64,000 nt of DNA, taken from the NCBI RefSeq assembly GCF_044344315.1, contig NZ_JBIJDC010000004.1, forward strand, positions 21,602 through 85,601. The letters run 5' to 3'. Origin of the DNA: Zoogloea sp044344315. Its GTDB lineage: Bacteria; Pseudomonadota; Gammaproteobacteria; Burkholderiales; Rhodocyclaceae. The first letter of the stretch is position 1, and every line of letters starts with the position of its first letter. A program made the translations under genes and the position numbers. Of the stretch, positions 51,728-60,459 are shown one piece after another. The notes below the pieces were generated by a model that saw only the letters and a program-made list of their open reading frames with translations, did not search any database and was not told the origin of the DNA.

Positions 51728-52828
51728 ATGCACCCTGTAGCGAAACACCCGCGAGCCGGTTTCCGGCTTGCCACCCCGTGTCGTGTCTTGTCCCGCATCC
51801 TCGTGATGGCGGGCTGCATTTCCGCGACCTGCGCCATGGCGGCCGAGGCCGCCGACGCCCAGAGCCCCGCTGAAACAGTCTTCCAGGCCAGCCTCAAATC
51901 GGGCTCGCCCCGGCAGGTCTTTGGCGGCGCCTTCCGCTACGACGGCCCCGACGACAACGCCGACGAGACCCCCGCCGTACTGGAGGCGCCCCGCTTCGAA
52001 AAGGGCGACTATGCCCTGGGGCAGGGCGTGGCCCTCGGCAACAGCGGCAGCTCCTTCCGCCAGAAGGGCGTGGCCAGCTGGTACGGCAAGCCCTTCCACG
52101 GCAAGAAGACCTCCAGCGGCGACAGCTTCGACATGTACGCCATGACGGCGGCCCACCCCAGCCTGCCCATCCCCAGCTACGTGCGCGTCACCAACCTGGC
52201 CAACGGGCGTTCGGCAGTGGTACGCATCAACGACCGCGGCCCCTTTCACCCCGGGCGGATCATCGATCTCTCCTACGCCGCAGCCTACAAGCTGGGCTAT
52301 GCCGACAATGGTCATGCCAACGTCGAGGTGGCGCTGATGCTGCCCGAGGGCGTGGCCATGGTGCAGCCCAACCGCCGTGTGCCGCCGATCCGCCATCGCG
52401 GGCCGGCACCGTCGGTGCAGCTGGCCGCCGCGCCGGCCCGCCCGGCAGCCCCCACGCTGGCGGCAGTGGCCGCGCCGCAGCCGCCCGCACCGGCCGAGGC
52501 ACCCCGGGTCGTCGAGGCGCCGGCCGTGGTCCAGGCCACCCCGGCACCCGCTGCGCCGGTTCCCCTCGCGGTGGCCGCCCCCGCCCGCGCTGGCGAGCCG
52601 GTCTTCCTGCAGCTGGGGGCCTTCGCCAACGCCGTCAATGCCGAGCATTTCAAGGGTTTTGTCGAACACGAACTCAAGTGGCTCAAGTCATCGGTGTCGG
52701 TGCTGGCCGCCGAGGGCAAGTACCGACTGCAGCTGGGCCCCTTCCCGTCGGCCCCCGAGGCCCGGGCCATTGCCGAACGCATTGCCACCACCCTCAAGCT
52801 GCGGCCCGAGCTCAAGGGCCGCGACTGA
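51728..52828 (+). CDS. rlpA: Septal-ring lytic transglycosylase RlpA
   Basis: A 366-residue envelope protein: signal region, double-psi beta-barrel (about 118-205, GVASWYGKPFHGKKTSSGDSFD, then AMTAAHPSLP and VRINDRGPF), a Pro/Ala linker and a C-terminal SPOR domain (about 293-362) that binds denuded glycan. The Asp and His of the active site are kept, but the acidic residue three before the Asp is Asp rather than the usual Glu (SGDSFD against SGExxD). No clear lipobox Cys is placed (MAGCISATCAMA has two Cys). It ends the mre operon, with 44 bases after mrdB. Confidence 0.9.
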   Translation: MHPVAKHPRAGFRLATPCRVLSRILVMAGCISATCAMAAEAADAQSPAETVFQASLKSGSPRQVFGGAFRYDGPDDNADETPAVLEAPRFEKGDYALGQGVALGNSGSSFRQKGVASWYGKPFHGKKTSSGDSFDMYAMTAAHPSLPIPSYVRVTNLANGRSAVVRINDRGPFHPGRIIDLSYAAAYKLGYADNGHANVEVALMLPEGVAMVQPNRRVPPIRHRGPAPSVQLAAAPARPAAPTLAAVAAPQPPAPAEAPRVVEAPAVVQATPAPAAPVPLAVAAPARAGEPVFLQLGAFANAVNAEHFKGFVEHELKWLKSSVSVLAAEGKYRLQLGPFPSAPEARAIAERIATTLKLRPELKGRD

Positions 52829-52863
52829 ACGGGGCGTCTGACGCTCCCTTGCGGGGGCGACTG

Positions 52864-52946
52864 AGGGGCGACTTCAGTCGCCCACCGCACGCCGATCACA
52901 GGCATGCCCCCGATCAACGCCCGCGGGCGACTGAAGTCGCCCCTAC
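52864..52946. repeat. GTAG-type REP inverted pair, copy B
   Basis: Left arm 52864-52883 and right arm 52925-52946, perfect inverse over 20 bases with the same palindrome GGGCGACTTCAGTCGCCC. The left GTAG is altered to CTGAG. The 41-base spacer shares GATCACAGGCA-GCCCC-GATC with copy A. Confidence 0.85.
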
Positions 52947-53040
52947 CGTCCAACCCGCCACCGTCGGGGCATCCCGAATGGGCATCGCGCTTCACCCGCC
53001 GGGGCATCCGGCCAGGGGCCGGCTAAGCCCCGCCGGAGGG

Positions 53041-53056
53041 CGTGACCTTTGTCACA
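53041..53056 (+). promoter_or_regulatory. Crp-type operator upstream of a Cys-rich small gene
   Basis: CGTGACCTTTGTCACA matches TGTGA-N6-TCACA at nine of ten positions. It is centred about 64 bases before a start predicted from TAGACT, a class I activator distance. The local Crp-like protein carries the matching recognition-helix residues. Confidence 0.6.
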
Positions 53057-53180
53057 CTTCCTGAGTGCCTTCCGGGGCTTCGGCCCGGTGTGGCTTTGCC
53101 TAGACTAGCGTCCTTACGGGTTGAACGGAGCGCTCACTTGGGCGTTTTTCCGCGGCCCGACCTCACCGGGAGTCCTCATC

Positions 53181-53375
53181 ATGGCCACCGCTACTTTCCC
53201 CCGCTGCGCCAACCCCTGCCCCCTGTGTACCGAGGCGGCCTGTCGGGATGCGGCTTGCTCCGCGGCCGATCTGGACGCCATCCCTGACGAGATCGATCTG
53301 CTGCAGGTGATGTGGGCCCATGTGCGCAGCGCCTGTGGCGAAGGCCGGCCGGCCTCGCAGTGCCGCCCGCGCTGA
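53181..53375 (+). CDS. Small Cys-rich protein
   Basis: A 64-residue cytoplasmic protein with seven Cys; the first five lie in CANPCPLCTEAACRDAAC near the N-terminus. The rest is an acidic helix (DLDAIPDEIDLLQVMWAHV) and a tail with two more Cys. The spacing could bind metal, but no family is recognised. It has its own likely promoter, a Crp-type site upstream and a strong terminator after it. Confidence 0.65.
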   Translation: MATATFPRCANPCPLCTEAACRDAACSAADLDAIPDEIDLLQVMWAHVRSACGEGRPASQCRPR

Positions 53376-53397
53376 CCTGAGCCCAGCCCACCACAAC

Positions 53398-53428
53398 AAA
53401 GGGAGCCCGCCGGGCTCCCTTTGTTTTT
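53398..53428. terminator. Bidirectional intrinsic terminator
   Basis: AAAGGGAGCCC-GCC-GGGCTCCCTTT followed by GTTTTTG on the plus strand, lying between the small Cys-rich gene and the convergent exported-protein gene. Confidence 0.9.
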
Positions 53429-53452
53429 GTCGCCTCTGACCGCCCGTGCGGC

Positions 53453-53842
53453 TTACGGCGGGGTGCAGCCGGAGGGGTACCAGACCACCACGGGCCGGTT
53501 GTTGACCCAGATGATGTAGTAGCCCTCGCAGGGCACGCCGCCCTTGGGCTTCGGGCCGTTGCCCTGGCCCTGCCCGGCCTCCGGGCTGCTGGGGCATTCG
53601 GGCAGCTTGCTGGCTTTGGCCTTGCCATCGACCGCCTTGGACATGATGCAGGGGGACTGGGGCTTGCCCTGGGCGTCGAGGGGGATTACCTCGCCGTTCT
53701 TGCCGAACAGGATGCCCCCGGTGATGTCGGCGGGGGCGATGAGGCCGCGCCCCAGGGGGGCGAGGCCGCCGGCGGCCTGGGCGGGCAGGGCGCTGCCGGC
53801 CAGGAGGCCGAGGGCCAGCAGGGTGGTCAGGCGGAATTTCAT
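53453..53842 (-). CDS. Small exported Cys-containing protein
   Basis: A 129-residue secreted or periplasmic protein. The signal peptide MKFRLTTLLALGLLAGSALPAQA ends at a standard AQA site. The mature part has four Cys, a Gly/Gln/Lys-rich stretch (GQGQGNGPKPKGG) and a C-terminal CEGYYIIWVNNRPVVVWYP strand-like segment. No family is recognised. It lies 50 bases after the FecR-TPR-barrel gene on the same strand, so the two probably share a transcript. Confidence 0.75.
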   Translation of the reverse strand: MKFRLTTLLALGLLAGSALPAQAAGGLAPLGRGLIAPADITGGILFGKNGEVIPLDAQGKPQSPCIMSKAVDGKAKASKLPECPSSPEAGQGQGNGPKPKGGVPCEGYYIIWVNNRPVVVWYPSGCTPP

Positions 53843-53892
53843 GGGTGAGTGTGCTCCGGAGCGTGAGGGGTAATCAGGTTTGAAGGCGGGTT

Positions 53893-56800
53893 TCAGAAGC
53901 GCAGCTGGGCCTGCAGCATCAGGGTGCGCCGGGGGTAGAACAGGGCCACCCGGGGGGCGCCGTTGAGGTCGGTGTTGTGGAAGCGGAAGTCCCGGTCGAA
54001 GAGGTTGTACACCCCCAGGCTGGTGCTGAGGCGCTGGGGCAGCACGGGCAGGGACAGGCGCAGGTTGCTCACCGTGAAGGTGGAGCGGGCGTCGGCGGCG
54101 CTGCCGTCGCCGGCGATCTGGCTGGCCCGTTGGCGCACCACCCAGTGCTCCAGCAGGGTGTCCACGGGGCCGGTCTTGAGCCACAGGCGCAGGGGCAGCT
54201 GGTCGGTGGCCACCTTCCAGGGGGTGTCCCGCAGCAGGCTGTCACCGGCGTCGTAGCGGATGGTCTCGTGGCGCCATTCGGCGCTGAGCAGGGCGTGGCG
54301 GCCCAGGGGCAGGGCCAGGTGGGCCCGGTGCAGGGTCTCCTTCCAGTCGGCCAGGTGATATCTGCCCGTCAGCGGATCGGCCGTGGGCACGTCAAGCCAG
54401 CGCCAGGAGGCCTCCAGCCCACCACTCAGGCCTGCGCCCAGGCGCTGGTCCACGGCCACCGCGGCGCGGCGCCAGCGGGTGCCGGCGATCTCGTCGAAGA
54501 CCTGGTTGAAGCCGGCAAACTGGGTGGGGGCCAGGTTTTCGGCGTCGTAGCGGGAGCCTGACACGCCCTGGAAGACGGCGGCGCGCAGGGTGGTGCCGCC
54601 AGCGGGGCGGAGCACCGCGCCGAGCTTGCCGTTGATGCGTTCGGCGTGGGGCAGATCCATGTCCTTGAAGCGCACGTAGTCGGCACCACCGTGCAGGGTC
54701 AGGCTGGGCAGCACACGCCACTGGGCATAGCCGAAGGCGGTGTCCCGGTCGGTCTTGAGGGGCACGGTGGGCAGCCGGGTCACGTCCAGCACCAGGCTCG
54801 GGTCCATGCTCAGGGCGGTGGCCACGTTGAGGTTCTGGTTGCCGGACTGGCGAGCGATGGTGGCACCGGCGCTCAGGGCGTAGTTGTCGCGCTGGCGGGT
54901 GTACAGGGCCGACAGGCCGCGGGTGCGGATTCCTGAATTGGACTCGCTGTTGATGTCCAGCTCCAGGCCGAACAGGGGTGAGCTGTAGCGGAAGAAATCC
55001 TGCTGCAGGATGCGGAAGCGCTGGGTGTTGGCTTCGACGAGGATCTCGTCGCCGTTGCCCAGCTCGTGGCGCAGGGCGATGCGGCCCAGGTCGTTGAGGT
55101 TGCGCTGCAGCAGGTTGGTGGCCTGGCTGTCGAACAGGGGGCGGTAGGCGGTGCTGGCGCTGCGCTCGGTGTGGCGGGCTTCGGCCAGCAGGGTGGTGCC
55201 GGGGGCGAGCTGGAAGCGGGCGTCCAGGCGGCTGCCGGCCAGGTGGGTGTCGGCGCCGGCGGGCTTGAGGCCGGCGTAGCGGTAGTCAAAGCTGCCGAAG
55301 GAGATCTGGCCTTGCTCCCAGGCATGGGACAGCAGGGCGCTGGCGGCCAGGGCGCTGTGGCTGCCGCCGCCCAGGGTGGCGGCAAAGCGGGTGGGCTTGC
55401 GCTCGAAGAAGGCGGTGGCCTCGTCGGGCGACACGGCCCGCGGGCCGTCGAACAGGGGCAGCGGCGGCATCACGAACTGGGGGGCCTGGGGCCACTGGCC
55501 GATGGGCTGGCGCAGGTTGGCCTGGAGCAGCTCGGACAGGCGGGCGCCCTCGAAGCGCGGCATGTCGGCGTAGGCGTCGGCCAGCAGGCGGTGGGCGGCG
55601 GGGCTGGCCGGGTCGTCCTCGATGGCGTTCATGGCGGCGCCCTGGGCCGGGGCGGTCAGGCCCACCTGCTGATAGGCGGCGCCCAGGCTGGCGCTGCGGG
55701 CGGCCCTGTCCTGGTCGAGCAGGGTGCCGGAGCGCAGCACCGAGCGGTTGGCGTTGCGGGCCAGGGCTTCTTCGCCGTTGTACAGGGCGGCCAGGGGCTC
55801 GCCCTCGCGCAGCTGGCGGAAGGCATCGAAATACCAGGGGGTGGGCGAGGCCGGGTCGAGGCGGCGGGCCAGGTCGAACTGGTCGCCGGCCACCTTGCTG
55901 CGGGCTTCTTCCATGTAGGCGCGGCCCAGGTAGCTGCGCAGCTCGGCGTTGGACGGGTCGAGGAGGGCGGCGATCTCCACCTCGCGGCGGCCGTCGGCGG
56001 TGTGCCCCTGGCGCATCAGGGCCAGGCCGAGGCCGAAGTGGGCCAGGGGGTCGGCGTCGTTGCGGGCCAGGGTGGCCTGGAAGTCGGTGACCGCGGCGGC
56101 CGTATCGCCCACCAGCAGGCGGGCAAAAGCGGCCAGGGCGGCGGCCCGGGGCGTGTCGGGGGCCAGGGCCAGGGCGCGCCGGGCGCTGTCGCCGCCGGCT
56201 TCGGTGCGGCCCAGGCTGAGTTCCAGCTCGGCCTGGCGGGCGTGGGCGAGGGCGTCGTCGGGGCCCAGGGCGGTGGCCCGGCGAGCGGCTTCGAGGGCGG
56301 CGGGGAGCTGGCGGGCGGCCTGCAGCGCGTAGCTGTAGGCGAGCTGGGCGGCCGGGGAATCGGGGCTGCGCTCGACGTTCTGGCGGGCGGCGTCGAGGGC
56401 GGCGGGGTTGTTGCGGGCCACCTGGATCACGGCGGCGGTGGCGTCGAGGGCCGGGTGGGTGCCCGGGGCAAAGCGGGCCAGCAGGGTATCGGCCTCGTCG
56501 GCGCGGCCCAGGCCCAGCAGCACGCCGGCCTTGAAGGCGGCCAGGGCGGGGGTGCTGTCCACGTCGGCCAGGGTAGCGAGGCGGTCGAGGGCGTCGCGGG
56601 CGCGGCCGGCGGCCAGATCGGCCTGGGCGGCGGCCACGGCCTGGCGGGTGGCGTTGGGGTAGGTGGCCAGCTCCGCCGGGCGGAGGTGCTGTACCTGCGG
56701 GTAATGGATGGCCCAGGCCACGGCGTCGAGGGGGCGCATGGTGATGCCGGCGGGGGCGCCTCCGGCGCGGGCTTCGACGGCCTGGCCGGCTTCGATGCGC

Positions 56801-57318
56801 TGTTCGCCGGCGGCGTTGCCGGTGCGCACCTTGCCTTCTGCCACCACCACCCGGGAGAGGGTGTCATCGCTGCTGACGGTGAATTCGGTGCCGTCGACGA
56901 AGGCGTTGACGAAGGGGGTGATGATGCCGAAGCGCTTGTTGAAGCGGCTGATGACATGGACCACGCCGCGGGGCAGCTTGAGCTCGCCGGTGGCGGGCGA
57001 GGCGGGCAGGGTCAGGGTGGTGTTCTGGTCGAGGCGCACCAGTACGTCCTGGGCCAGCACCACGGCGGCCCGGCCGGGGCCGCGCACGGCCACCTGGTCG
57101 CCGGGGCACAGGGCCTGGCGCGGGGTGGCGGTGTGCCATTGCTCGCTGCCGGCGGCACGCACTTCGATGCGCCCTTCGGTGGCGGCGAGGTGCCCGCTGG
57201 GCGGTTCGCAGGCAAGGGCTTCGAGAGAGAGGGCGGACAGGGCGGAGAAGGCGAGGCTCAGGCCTAGGCTGAGCGGTCGCAGGGGGAATGTCTGCGGCAG
57301 TCGGGCGAGGGGCTGCAT
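53893..57318 (-). CDS. FecR-domain, TPR and outer-membrane beta-barrel protein
   Basis: A 1141-residue outer-membrane protein. After the signal peptide come a FecR-like domain (about 42-180, HLAATEGRIEVR, VDGTEFTVSS, VVVAEGKVRTGN), about ten TPR-type helical repeats (210-600), then a long beta-barrel (about 640-1141) ending in LMLQAQLRF, the C-terminal Phe signature of barrels. There is no TonB box or plug. FecR folds normally sit in anti-sigma factors; here it is periplasmic and fused. TPR-barrel fusions such as PgaA and BcsC export polysaccharides, so transport is one possibility and sensing another. The CHASE2 cyclase gene lies 120 bases upstream on the same strand. Confidence 0.8.
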   Translation of the reverse strand: MQPLARLPQTFPLRPLSLGLSLAFSALSALSLEALACEPPSGHLAATEGRIEVRAAGSEQWHTATPRQALCPGDQVAVRGPGRAAVVLAQDVLVRLDQNTTLTLPASPATGELKLPRGVVHVISRFNKRFGIITPFVNAFVDGTEFTVSSDDTLSRVVVAEGKVRTGNAAGEQRIEAGQAVEARAGGAPAGITMRPLDAVAWAIHYPQVQHLRPAELATYPNATRQAVAAAQADLAAGRARDALDRLATLADVDSTPALAAFKAGVLLGLGRADEADTLLARFAPGTHPALDATAAVIQVARNNPAALDAARQNVERSPDSPAAQLAYSYALQAARQLPAALEAARRATALGPDDALAHARQAELELSLGRTEAGGDSARRALALAPDTPRAAALAAFARLLVGDTAAAVTDFQATLARNDADPLAHFGLGLALMRQGHTADGRREVEIAALLDPSNAELRSYLGRAYMEEARSKVAGDQFDLARRLDPASPTPWYFDAFRQLREGEPLAALYNGEEALARNANRSVLRSGTLLDQDRAARSASLGAAYQQVGLTAPAQGAAMNAIEDDPASPAAHRLLADAYADMPRFEGARLSELLQANLRQPIGQWPQAPQFVMPPLPLFDGPRAVSPDEATAFFERKPTRFAATLGGGSHSALAASALLSHAWEQGQISFGSFDYRYAGLKPAGADTHLAGSRLDARFQLAPGTTLLAEARHTERSASTAYRPLFDSQATNLLQRNLNDLGRIALRHELGNGDEILVEANTQRFRILQQDFFRYSSPLFGLELDINSESNSGIRTRGLSALYTRQRDNYALSAGATIARQSGNQNLNVATALSMDPSLVLDVTRLPTVPLKTDRDTAFGYAQWRVLPSLTLHGGADYVRFKDMDLPHAERINGKLGAVLRPAGGTTLRAAVFQGVSGSRYDAENLAPTQFAGFNQVFDEIAGTRWRRAAVAVDQRLGAGLSGGLEASWRWLDVPTADPLTGRYHLADWKETLHRAHLALPLGRHALLSAEWRHETIRYDAGDSLLRDTPWKVATDQLPLRLWLKTGPVDTLLEHWVVRQRASQIAGDGSAADARSTFTVSNLRLSLPVLPQRLSTSLGVYNLFDRDFRFHNTDLNGAPRVALFYPRRTLMLQAQLRF

Positions 57319-57438
57319 TGCGGGCGTACCGGATCGAAAGAGGGGGTGTGGCGAATTGCCGAATTCGCTAGGAATATTAACTGCAAAAGGATGTGACTTG
57401 CAGCATTGCAGGTGCAGTTTGCAGTTGTCCTTGATCGG

Positions 57439-59457
57439 CTACTTGTGGGTAAGGACGACGCAGCCGTCGGCGTCGGGGAGGGGCTCACCGGCGAGGCGGG
57501 TTTCGCAGCGTTCCACGTAGAAGCGTGCGGGGCCGTCGCCGGGGCTGGCGGCGAGGGCGATGCGCAGGTGCAGGCGGGCCAGGTCGAGGGCGTCTTCGGC
57601 GTAGGCCTGGCGGGCGGTGTCGAAGGCCTGGCGGGCGTCGGCGGGCAGGGGGGCGGGGGTGAGGTCGTGGAGGTCGATGGGGCTGCGTTTGCCGGCCAGC
57701 ACGAAGCGGCCCAGGTGCCGGGCGTGGGCGGGGGCGGCCGGTTGCTGGGCAAGCACCGCGTCGGAGGCCAGGATGCGTGTGCCGAGGGCTTTGTTGGCGC
57801 CCTGGATGCGGCTGCTGGTGTTGACGATGTCGCCCACGATGCGCAGCTCCCGCCGGGCGTCGGCGCCGACTTCGCCGAGAAAGACCGGGCCGTAATGGAG
57901 GCCGAAGCGGGTGGGCAGCGCGGTGGGGTCACCGGCCGGGGCTTCGTTCATCAGGTGGTGCAGGGCCAGGGCGGCGGCGCAGGCCTGGTGGCAGGCGTCG
58001 GCGGCGGAGTTGTCGGCGGTGTCGTCGGCCAGCCACAGGCACATGGCAGAGTCGCCGACGATGTCCATCACGTGCCCGCCATGGGCTTCAATCACGGGCA
58101 GGAAGCGGGCGAAGTAGCGGTTGAGGGCTTCGGTGGTGGCGGCCGGGCTGAGGGTTTCGGAGAGGCTGGTGTAAGCCTCGATGTCGCTGCACAGGCACAC
58201 CCCGTGCACGCTGCGCCCGCCTTCGTGGCCGCGCAGCAGGGCCGCGAGCTTCTCGCTGCCCTTGCGGCTGAGGCCCAGTTCGAGGGCTTTTTCAAGGTCG
58301 CGCTGGCGCTGGCGGGCGGCCCGGCCGTGGCTGAGCAGGCCGAAGGCGGTGGCGACGACGGGGGCGATCAGGCCGGGCAGGATCACCGGCAGCCACACCT
58401 GTTGCCAGGCAAAGCTCCACCCGGCAAGGCCGATCCAGGCCAGGCTGAGGCCGGCGCTGAGGGCCAGGGCCCGGGACGTGCCGGCAAAGCGCCACAGGCC
58501 ACCGAGGAGGGCGCTCCAGGCGAGCAGGGCGGCGAGCAGGGGGGCGCCCTGGGGGCGCAGCAGGGCGGAGCCGTCGAGGAGGTTGGAGAGGGCGGTGGCG
58601 CACAGCTCCACCCCGCTGATGTCGAGGCCGTCCGGGGTGCTGTAGGGGGTGCGGAAGATGTCGCCCTGGCGCGACTGGTTGAATTCGGAGAAGCCGATCA
58701 ACACCGCCTTGCCGCGGAAGGCAGCGTCGCCGCTGACGGGGTCGGCGACCCGATCGAGAGCCTCGACGTAGGACAGGGTGCGGATGCTGCCGAGGGGGCC
58801 GTAGAGGTTGAGGGCGTGCAGGCGGATGTCGGGCGAGGGGGAGATGGCGGCCGGTGTGCCGGCGGTCATCAGCTGGGCCATCAGCATGGGCAGGGAGGGG
58901 TGGTCGCCGATGCTGGGGATGAAGCCCCAGAACTCGAAGACCCCCTCGGGCGTCTTGGGCATGATGAAGGGCCCGCTGGCCCAGGCCGCGTCCTGCAGCA
59001 GGGGCAGGGGGCGGGTGAGGTGGTCCACGTGGGCGATGATTTCGCCGTCGGGGTGGGTCACCGCCTCCCGGGACAGGCCCTCCATGAGCACCACGTTGCC
59101 GGCCCGGTGGAGGGCGGCGGCCAGGGCCTGGTCGCCGTCCGGCTCGCGGGCGCGTTCGAACAGCACATCGAAGCCGATCACCCGGGCGCCCCGGTCCGTC
59201 AGCCCATTGACCAGCCGGGCATGCAGGTGGCGCGGCCAGCGTTCGGGGCGTTCGGACTGGCCCAGGGCCCGGGCCGAGCGGGAATCGAGGGTTATAATCA
59301 CCACTTCCTGCGGTGGCTGGCGCGTTCCCCGCAGGGCATACAGCAATTCCAGCCCGATGCCGTGCTCCATGTCCCGGGCAGGAGAAAGCAGGACGGCGGC
59401 CATCGTCAGCAGCGAGGCCAGCACGAGTCCGAAGAAGGTTTTGTCGAGGCGTTGCAA
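57439..59457 (-). CDS. CHASE2-domain class III nucleotide cyclase
   Basis: A 672-residue membrane cyclase. One N-terminal helix, a periplasmic CHASE2 sensor (about 35-290), two to three helices (about 310-385) and a cytoplasmic cyclase domain (about 425-600). Both metal Asp are present (CSDIEAYTSL and VGDSAMCLW) and the transition-state Asn and Arg are kept (VNTSSRI). The base-selecting Lys is Asp (HVMDIVGD) and the partner Asp/Thr aligns to Arg (LRIVGD), so the product is uncertain. It starts with TTG; no ATG is in frame upstream. It is divergent from a Crp-type gene, 56 bases away. Confidence 0.88.
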   Translation of the reverse strand: MQRLDKTFFGLVLASLLTMAAVLLSPARDMEHGIGLELLYALRGTRQPPQEVVIITLDSRSARALGQSERPERWPRHLHARLVNGLTDRGARVIGFDVLFERAREPDGDQALAAALHRAGNVVLMEGLSREAVTHPDGEIIAHVDHLTRPLPLLQDAAWASGPFIMPKTPEGVFEFWGFIPSIGDHPSLPMLMAQLMTAGTPAAISPSPDIRLHALNLYGPLGSIRTLSYVEALDRVADPVSGDAAFRGKAVLIGFSEFNQSRQGDIFRTPYSTPDGLDISGVELCATALSNLLDGSALLRPQGAPLLAALLAWSALLGGLWRFAGTSRALALSAGLSLAWIGLAGWSFAWQQVWLPVILPGLIAPVVATAFGLLSHGRAARQRQRDLEKALELGLSRKGSEKLAALLRGHEGGRSVHGVCLCSDIEAYTSLSETLSPAATTEALNRYFARFLPVIEAHGGHVMDIVGDSAMCLWLADDTADNSAADACHQACAAALALHHLMNEAPAGDPTALPTRFGLHYGPVFLGEVGADARRELRIVGDIVNTSSRIQGANKALGTRILASDAVLAQQPAAPAHARHLGRFVLAGKRSPIDLHDLTPAPLPADARQAFDTARQAYAEDALDLARLHLRIALAASPGDGPARFYVERCETRLAGEPLPDADGCVVLTHK

Positions 59458-59513
59458 GGGCGGTCTCAGGGCTGGAGGCGGGGGCGCGCTGTCATCGGAG
59501 AGGGAAGCTGGCT

Positions 59514-60170
59514 GTGAAGTATCTGGATCGGGTGGATCTGTTCGACGGCCTCAGCGATGAGCAGGCCGAGGTGCTGAAGGGGCGTTCGCGCATTCGCAGT
59601 TTTGCGCCCAACACCATTGTCGTCAATGAGGGCGACGATGGCAGCAGTCTGTTTGTGGTGCAGAGCGGGTCGCTCAAGGTCTTCCTCACCGACAATGTCG
59701 GCCGCGAGGTGACCCTGTCGCTGCTCGATCCGGGCGATTATTTCGGCGAACTGGCCCTGCTCGACGATGCGCCCCGCTCCGCCTCGGTGATCGCTCTGAC
59801 CCGCAGCGAAGTCCTGCAGATTCCCCGGGTTGCCTTCCTGGCCCTCATCGAGGCCCATCCGGCGTGCATGCAGATCGTGGTGCGCAACCTGGTGGGGCGC
59901 ATCCGCACCCTGACCCTGACCGAGAGCGTGCGCTCCCTGGCGCTGGTGGATGTCTTCGGGCGGATCTCGCGCATCTTCGATTCCCTGGCGGTGGAGGAGG
60001 ACGGGGTGGGCATCATCGATCGCCGTCTCACCCAGCAGGATCTGGCCAACATGGTGGGTGCGTCCCGGGAGATGGTGAATCGCATCCTGCGCGACATGGT
60101 CTCGGGCGGTTACGTGGAGATCGAGCCCCAGCGCATCATCCTGCGCAAGAAGCTCCCCTCGCACTGGTAA
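59514..60170 (+). CDS. Crp/Fnr-family cyclic-nucleotide-type transcription regulator
   Basis: A 218-residue regulator starting with GTG. The cyclic-nucleotide cassette is FGELALLDDAPRSAS, with the Glu, Arg and Ser that hold the ribose phosphate in Crp. The adenine contacts differ: the position of Crp Thr127 is Leu and Ser128 is Thr. There is no N-terminal Cys cluster, so it is not an FNR-type oxygen sensor. The recognition helix ASREMVNRIL keeps Arg, Glu and Arg of Crp SRETVGR and should read GTGA half sites. It faces the CHASE2 cyclase gene, which may make its ligand. Confidence 0.9.
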   Translation: MKYLDRVDLFDGLSDEQAEVLKGRSRIRSFAPNTIVVNEGDDGSSLFVVQSGSLKVFLTDNVGREVTLSLLDPGDYFGELALLDDAPRSASVIALTRSEVLQIPRVAFLALIEAHPACMQIVVRNLVGRIRTLTLTESVRSLALVDVFGRISRIFDSLAVEEDGVGIIDRRLTQQDLANMVGASREMVNRILRDMVSGGYVEIEPQRIILRKKLPSHW

Positions 60171-60249
60171 GTCGATGTAAAAACCTTTCTGGCAACAAGG
60201 TAATTTCCCATCCCTTGACTACACTGAAATAAACCAAGGGAGACACATC

Positions 60250-60456
60250 ATGAGCTTCATCGATACACCCATCAGCCGTTGCGAAGCCGTTCGCGAGATG
60301 GTCCTCACCGACCAGACCCAGGGCCAGTGCGCCCATGAACATGACTGCCCGCCCGGGCGCCAGTGCCCTCTGGACGGGTGCTTCGCCGAGGTGTCCGGCA
60401 TCACTGAGGACGCCAGCCGTGCCGAGCTGGCCCACGCCGCCGCAGCCCACCCCTGA
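60250..60456 (+). CDS. Small Cys-rich protein next to the Crp-type gene
   Basis: A 68-residue cytoplasmic protein with five Cys, four of them in CAHEHDCPPGRQCPLDGC, and two His nearby, a possible metal site. AAGGGAGAC precedes the ATG by about seven bases. No family is recognised. It is followed after three bases by another small gene. Confidence 0.65.
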   Translation: MSFIDTPISRCEAVREMVLTDQTQGQCAHEHDCPPGRQCPLDGCFAEVSGITEDASRAELAHAAAAHP

Positions 60457-60459
60457 TCC

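Larger units (their letters stand above)
52829..53180. other. Intergenic region with REP copy B and a Crp-type operator
   Basis: 352 bases between rlpA and a small Cys-rich gene. It holds a REP inverted pair at its left, a Crp-like palindrome near the middle and a plausible -10 (TAGACT at 53101-53106) before the small gene. Confidence 0.6.

Noticed and set aside
55066..57267. 733-codon plus-strand open frame opposite the FecR-TPR-barrel gene
   Set aside because: Glycine-rich shadow of the TPR region; the minus-strand reading has signal peptide, FecR and TPR domains.
57406..59517. 703-codon plus-strand open frame opposite the CHASE2 cyclase
   Set aside because: Antisense shadow; cyclase motifs on the minus strand are unambiguous.
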